A DNA stretch of 6,910 bases, from contig OMQE01000180.1 in assembly GCA_900313155.1 (NCBI GenBank), positions 1 to 6,910 of the forward strand, in the 5' to 3' direction. Position 1 is the first letter of the stretch. Every line of letters begins with the position of its first letter. Origin of the DNA: an uncultured Rhodospirillaceae bacterium. GTDB taxonomy: Bacteria; Pseudomonadota; Alphaproteobacteria; RF32; CAG-239. The notes beneath the pieces are model-generated. The model worked only from the letters and a program-made list of their open reading frames with translations, had not been told where the DNA came from and ran no database searches. Below are positions 6,723 to 6,910 of the stretch, piece after piece. The position numbers and the translations under genes are program-made.

Positions 6723-6734
6723 TAATTATTAACA
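6717..6734. promoter_or_regulatory. 18-bp perfect palindrome with two TTAA half-sites; candidate CtrA operator
   Basis: The sequence TGTTAATAATTATTAACA is identical on both strands. It contains TTAA at 6719-6722 and 6729-6732 separated by 6 bp; the classical Caulobacter CtrA site is TTAA-N7-TTAA, so spacing is one base short. It overlaps the -35 of the proposed ctrA promoter, where an activating CtrA site would be expected. Binding by CtrA is inference; another dimeric regulator is possible, and AT-rich palindromes can arise by chance. Confidence 0.45.
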
Positions 6735-6782
6735 GGCTAATAAAAAAATATTGCATTTTGACACTAAATATGAAAAAAAGAC

Positions 6783-6811
6783 TTGCTTTTTGGGTTAATT
6801 TCGGCTATCTA
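6783..6811 (+). promoter_or_regulatory. Probable tRNA-Glu promoter
   Basis: TTGCTT at 6783-6788 and TATCTA at 6806-6811 are separated by 17 bp. The predicted start near 6818 leaves a short 5' leader of about 14 nt ahead of the tRNA at 6832, a usual arrangement for tRNA genes. Confidence 0.5.
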
Positions 6812-6831
6812 TGAGCAAGATTTATATATGC

Positions 6832-6907
6832 GGTCCCATCGTCTAGAGGCCTAGGACGCGGCCCTCTCAAGGCTGCAACACGGGTTCGACTCCCGTTGGG
6901 ATCACCA
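6832..6907 (+). tRNA. tRNA-Glu (anticodon CTC)
   Basis: A complete 76-nt tRNA that folds as a cloverleaf. The acceptor stem is GGTCCCA paired with TGGGATC (one G-U at 2-71). The D arm begins GTC and ends GAC, with the GG pair in its loop. The anticodon loop CTCTCAA (6864-6870) places CTC at 6866-6868, reading GAG (Glu). The T arm is ACGGG, TTCGACT, CCCGT. The discriminator is A (6904), and CCA is encoded at 6905-6907. The anticodon stem contains one G-U pair (28-42). Overall identity with bacterial tRNA-Glu is high. A CTC species normally supplements a TTC tRNA encoded elsewhere. Confidence 0.95.
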
Positions 6908-6910
6908 ATT

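Noticed and set aside
6758..6763. TTGACA upstream of the tRNA as the main -35 box
   Set aside because: No acceptable -10 is found 16-18 bp downstream; the TTGCTT/TATCTA pair at 6783-6811 is better placed.
6832..6910. Integration site of a mobile element at the tRNA 3' end
   Set aside because: No integrase and no repeat of the tRNA 3' end is visible in the window, and only three bases follow the tRNA.

Overview
This 6.9 kb window looks like chromosomal DNA from an AT-rich alphaproteobacterium. The strongest taxonomic marker is a near full-length CtrA, the alphaproteobacterial cell-cycle response regulator. Its DNA-binding half carries the family-typical block around residues 119-130 and 179-200. 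The low GC content, very tight gene packing and a pilin with a GRSMIE-type prepilin signature suggest a small-genome, possibly host-associated lineage. That last step is inference.

Layout from left to right. Bases 2-445 (+) hold the C-terminal part of a VirB11-like secretion ATPase cut by the window edge. It converges, with an 11-nt gap, on a five-gene minus-strand cluster read from 3778 down to 457: a CDF zinc/cation exporter, an unrecognised six-helix membrane protein, a cytoplasmic SGNH/GDSL hydrolase, and two half-size chromate-transporter (CHR) proteins. The last three genes overlap (8 nt, then an ATGA overlap), so they are almost certainly translationally coupled. A 134-nt divergent promoter region separates the cation exporter from a plus-strand gene (3913-5286) that fuses a LigB/Memo-like domain to an AMMECR1 domain. 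This gene ends 4 nt from the converging pilin gene (5291-5932, minus). The pilin lies 24 nt downstream of ctrA (5957-6643, minus), and the two read as one transcript. Upstream of ctrA is an 18-bp perfect palindrome containing two TTAA half-sites, placed over a good -35 box; this resembles a CtrA autoregulatory site. The window ends with tRNA-Glu(CTC) on the plus strand, with its own promoter.

How the parts may work together. The minus-strand cluster looks like an ion-export/envelope operon, although the link between cation efflux, SGNH hydrolase and CHR transporter is not explained by sequence. The ctrA-pilin pair suggests a surface filament expressed together with the cell-cycle regulator. 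No phage, insertion sequence, CRISPR array or pseudogene is visible. No clearly new multi-gene system can be demonstrated here. The most unusual points are the ctrA-pilin arrangement, the ctrA palindrome, and an AMMECR1 fusion protein with no radical SAM partner beside it.
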